Assembly (NCBI GenBank): GCA_964444685.1
Contig: CAYUIG010000020.1
Coordinates: 1 to 64,000 of the forward strand
Length of the DNA stretch: 64,000 nucleotides
Direction: 5' to 3'
DNA from: CAYUIG01 sp964444685
GTDB lineage: Bacteria > Gemmatimonadota > Gemmatimonadetes > Longimicrobiales > RSA9
The translations under genes and the position numbers were made by a program. Positions 62,136 through 64,000 of this stretch are shown in pieces (position 1 is the stretch's first letter; every line of letters begins with the position of its first letter). The notes beneath the pieces were generated by a model that saw only the letters and a list, made by a program, of their open reading frames with translations, was not told the origin of the DNA and did no database searches.

Positions 62136-63574
62136 TGACGGTGGACGCGCCCCGGCACCCGACCGCCGCCGATGCGTTCCCCGGCGATCCCGACCTGGTT
62201 GCGCTCGCGCGTACCGGTACCGTGCACTTCGTCGGCATCGCGGGCGCCGGCATGTCCGCACTCGCCGAGTACCTGCTGCGTGCGGGCGGCAGCGTGAGCG
62301 GCTGCGACGCGCGCCCCGGTGAGACCGGTGCGCACCTCGCGGCGCTCGGCGCGAGCGTGCAGACGGGACACGACGCGGCGCACGCGGCCGATGTCGTCGC
62401 ACTGGTGGCAACCGCTGCGGTGCGCGCGGATCACCCCGAGCTCGCGGCTGCACGCGAGCGCGGCATCCCGGTGCTGAAGCGCGCGCACGCACTGGCTACC
62501 ATCGTGAACCGCGGCACGCTGGCCGCCGTAGCGGGGACGCACGGCAAGACGACGACGAGCGCGATGCTCGCGCAGGTCCTCGAGCGGGCGCAGCTCCGGC
62601 CGACCGCGTTCGTGGGCGGGCGCGTGCCCGGCTGGAGTGGCGGCCTGCTGCCGGGCGGCGACACGCTCTTCGTGGCGGAGGCGGACGAGTTCGACCACTC
62701 GTTCCTCTGGCTGCGCCCGGACCACGCGGTCGTCACGTCCGTCGAAGCCGATCACCTCGACATCTACGGCGGCCTCGACCAGCTCGTCGCTGCGTTCGCG
62801 GAGTTCATCGCGCTCCTGCCGCCGAACGGCCTGCTGGCGGTCTGCGCGGACGAGCCGAACGCGGCGCGCCTCGGTGAGGACCACCCGCACCGCATCACGT
62901 ACGGCACGAGTGCCGACGCCATGCTGCGCGCCGTGCGGGTGGAGCCGGCCGGGCGCGGTTCACGTTTCGATGTGGTGGAGAACGGGCGCGTCGTCGCAAC
63001 ACTGGAAGTCGCAGCGCCCGGGCTGCACAACGTGGGCAACGCACTCGGCGCGTGGGCGCTCGCGCGCGAGCTGGGCGCGGACCTCGATGCGGCAGCGTCG
63101 GCACTCGCGTCGTTCACCGGCGTCGACCGCCGCTTCCAGGAGATCGGCGACGCGCAGGGCGTCACCTTCATCGACGACTACGCGCACCATCCCACCGAGA
63201 TCGCCGCGACGCTCGCCGCCGCGCGACTCGCGTTCCCGGGCCGGCGCCTCGTCGCGGTGTTCCAGCCGCACCTGTACACGCGTACGCGCGACTTCGCCGA
63301 GGCATTCGGCGCGAGCCTCACGGAAGCCGACACCATCGTCGTGATGGACGTCTACGCCGCGCGCGAGCAGCCGATCGCGGGCATCACGGGTGCGACGATC
63401 GTCACGGCCGCGCGCAATGCGGGTGGGCGCGAGGTGCACTACGCCCCGACCCCCGACGACCTGATGGCCACGCTCGAGGCCGTGCTCGAGAGCGGTGACG
63501 TGTGCGTAGCGATGGGCGCCGGCGACATCGATCAGGCCGTGCGTCGCGTCTGCGCGCAGCGGAGGGCAACGTGA
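62135..63574 (+). CDS. murC: UDP-N-acetylmuramate--L-alanine ligase MurC
   Basis: 479 residues from ATG 62135 (GTG 62132 also overlaps the murG stop). HFVGIAGAGMSALAEYLL, ATP motif VAGTHGKTTTSAMLA, VEADHLDIYG and DDYAHHPTEIAATLAAAR are diagnostic. It adds the first stem-peptide residue. Order ftsW-murG-murC-ftsQ is the standard dcw order. Confidence 0.97.
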   Translation: MTVDAPRHPTAADAFPGDPDLVALARTGTVHFVGIAGAGMSALAEYLLRAGGSVSGCDARPGETGAHLAALGASVQTGHDAAHAADVVALVATAAVRADHPELAAARERGIPVLKRAHALATIVNRGTLAAVAGTHGKTTTSAMLAQVLERAQLRPTAFVGGRVPGWSGGLLPGGDTLFVAEADEFDHSFLWLRPDHAVVTSVEADHLDIYGGLDQLVAAFAEFIALLPPNGLLAVCADEPNAARLGEDHPHRITYGTSADAMLRAVRVEPAGRGSRFDVVENGRVVATLEVAAPGLHNVGNALGAWALARELGADLDAAASALASFTGVDRRFQEIGDAQGVTFIDDYAHHPTEIAATLAAARLAFPGRRLVAVFQPHLYTRTRDFAEAFGASLTEADTIVVMDVYAAREQPIAGITGATIVTAARNAGGREVHYAPTPDDLMATLEAVLESGDVCVAMGAGDIDQAVRRVCAQRRAT

Positions 63575-64000
63575 GAGCGCTCGCAAAGCGCCTCGCCTTC
63601 GCCGCACTCGGGGCCGCGCTGCTGCTCGGCATCACGAGCGCGGCGCCGCTGCTCCTGCGCAAGCTGCCCGCGTTCCGCGTCTCGAAGGTCGAGGTGACGG
63701 GAACGCACTGGCTCGCGCCGTCGGACGCGCTGGTCGCGAGCGGCATCGACCGCACGTCGAACGTGTTCGACGATCCGGCGCCCTGGCTCGCGAAGCTGAG
63801 CGCGCACCCGCTCGTCGCGGCCGTGCGCATCGAGCGGCGGCTGCCGTCCACACTGCGGGTGCACATCACCGAGGCGGCGCCGGCCGCGCTCGCGCGCACG
63901 CCGGAGTTGCGCGCGGTTGATGCGCGCGGTCGCATCCTGCCGCTGGATCCCGCGGGCACGCGTCTCGATCTGCCCGTGCTGGGTGCGGAGTCGAAGCCGG
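63571..64000 (+). CDS. ftsQ: cell division protein FtsQ (3' truncated by window end)
   Basis: 143 residues visible, from GTG 63571 after GGAGGG. A cytoplasmic N-terminus and one membrane helix (about 8-25) lead into the POTRA domain with FRVSKVEVTGTHWLAPSDAL and HPLVAAVRIERRLPSTLRVHITE, the usual FtsQ pattern. Bridges FtsLB and the divisome. The remainder lies beyond the window. Confidence 0.92.
   Translation, partial: MRALAKRLAFAALGAALLLGITSAAPLLLRKLPAFRVSKVEVTGTHWLAPSDALVASGIDRTSNVFDDPAPWLAKLSAHPLVAAVRIERRLPSTLRVHITEAAPAALARTPELRAVDARGRILPLDPAGTRLDLPVLGAESKP

Overview
The window is high-GC, gene-dense DNA from a diderm bacterium that carries both TonB/ExbBD and DivIVA. Gene order and protein character (ftsH-folP-cdaA, exbB-exbD-exbD-tonB, yggS-divIVA-ileS-lspA-rluD, a chemosensory plus MglA/Roadblock locus rich in TPR and DUF4388 proteins, and a complete dcw cluster with a PASTA-tailed FtsI) suggest Gemmatimonadota. 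That assignment is inference from gene content, not a search result. A run of exactly 100 N at 3390-3489 is a scaffold gap, so this is a draft assembly.

Layout. 1-4.9 kb: end of ftsH, folP, cdaA (c-di-AMP synthase), then a promoter and the energy-transducing set exbB/exbD/exbD/tonB closed by a strong terminator; the gap joins the front of exbB to the back of an exbD. 5.0-11.3 kb: yggS, divIVA, ileS (altered HIGH signature), lspA, rluD. 11.3-25.7 kb: one long co-directional locus with cheW, cheY, cheA, cheC, a 100-kDa TPR protein, two DUF4388/TPR proteins, three Roadblock-type proteins, an MglA-type GTPase, a tandem DnaA-like ATPase, cheR, cheD and a receiver-less cheB. 25.7-27.6 kb: an anchored zincin-like protein, small proteins and tRNA-Val(UAC). 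27.6-28.9 kb: about 1.3 kb without genes, holding a candidate structured RNA with its own promoter and terminator and several repeat families. 28.85-30.9 kb: a Fur-box-controlled lipoprotein plus FTR1-type iron permease.

31.2-42.8 kb is the most unusual part: seven tightly coupled genes encoding two small anchored proteins, a GAP1-like protein, a double-GTPase-like P-loop protein, a bitopic envelope protein, a very large divergent SEDS (FtsW/RodA-like) protein and a class-B-like penicillin-binding protein with all three catalytic motifs. It looks like a dedicated, GTPase-linked second cell-wall synthase, or a conflict/differentiation system built on one.

42.9-50.6 kb: M1-type peptidase, class V aminotransferase-fold enzyme, a convergent 2,4-dienoyl-CoA-reductase-like SDR, two small unknown genes, a secreted TPR protein and a convergent lipid kinase. 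50.66-64.0 kb: the dcw operon, starting from a clear promoter with three MraZ-box repeats and running mraZ-rsmH-ftsL-ftsI-murE-murF-mraY-murD-ftsW-murG-murC-ftsQ (cut by the window end). The window therefore holds two SEDS/PBP pairs: the canonical FtsW/FtsI pair and the divergent GTPase-linked one.
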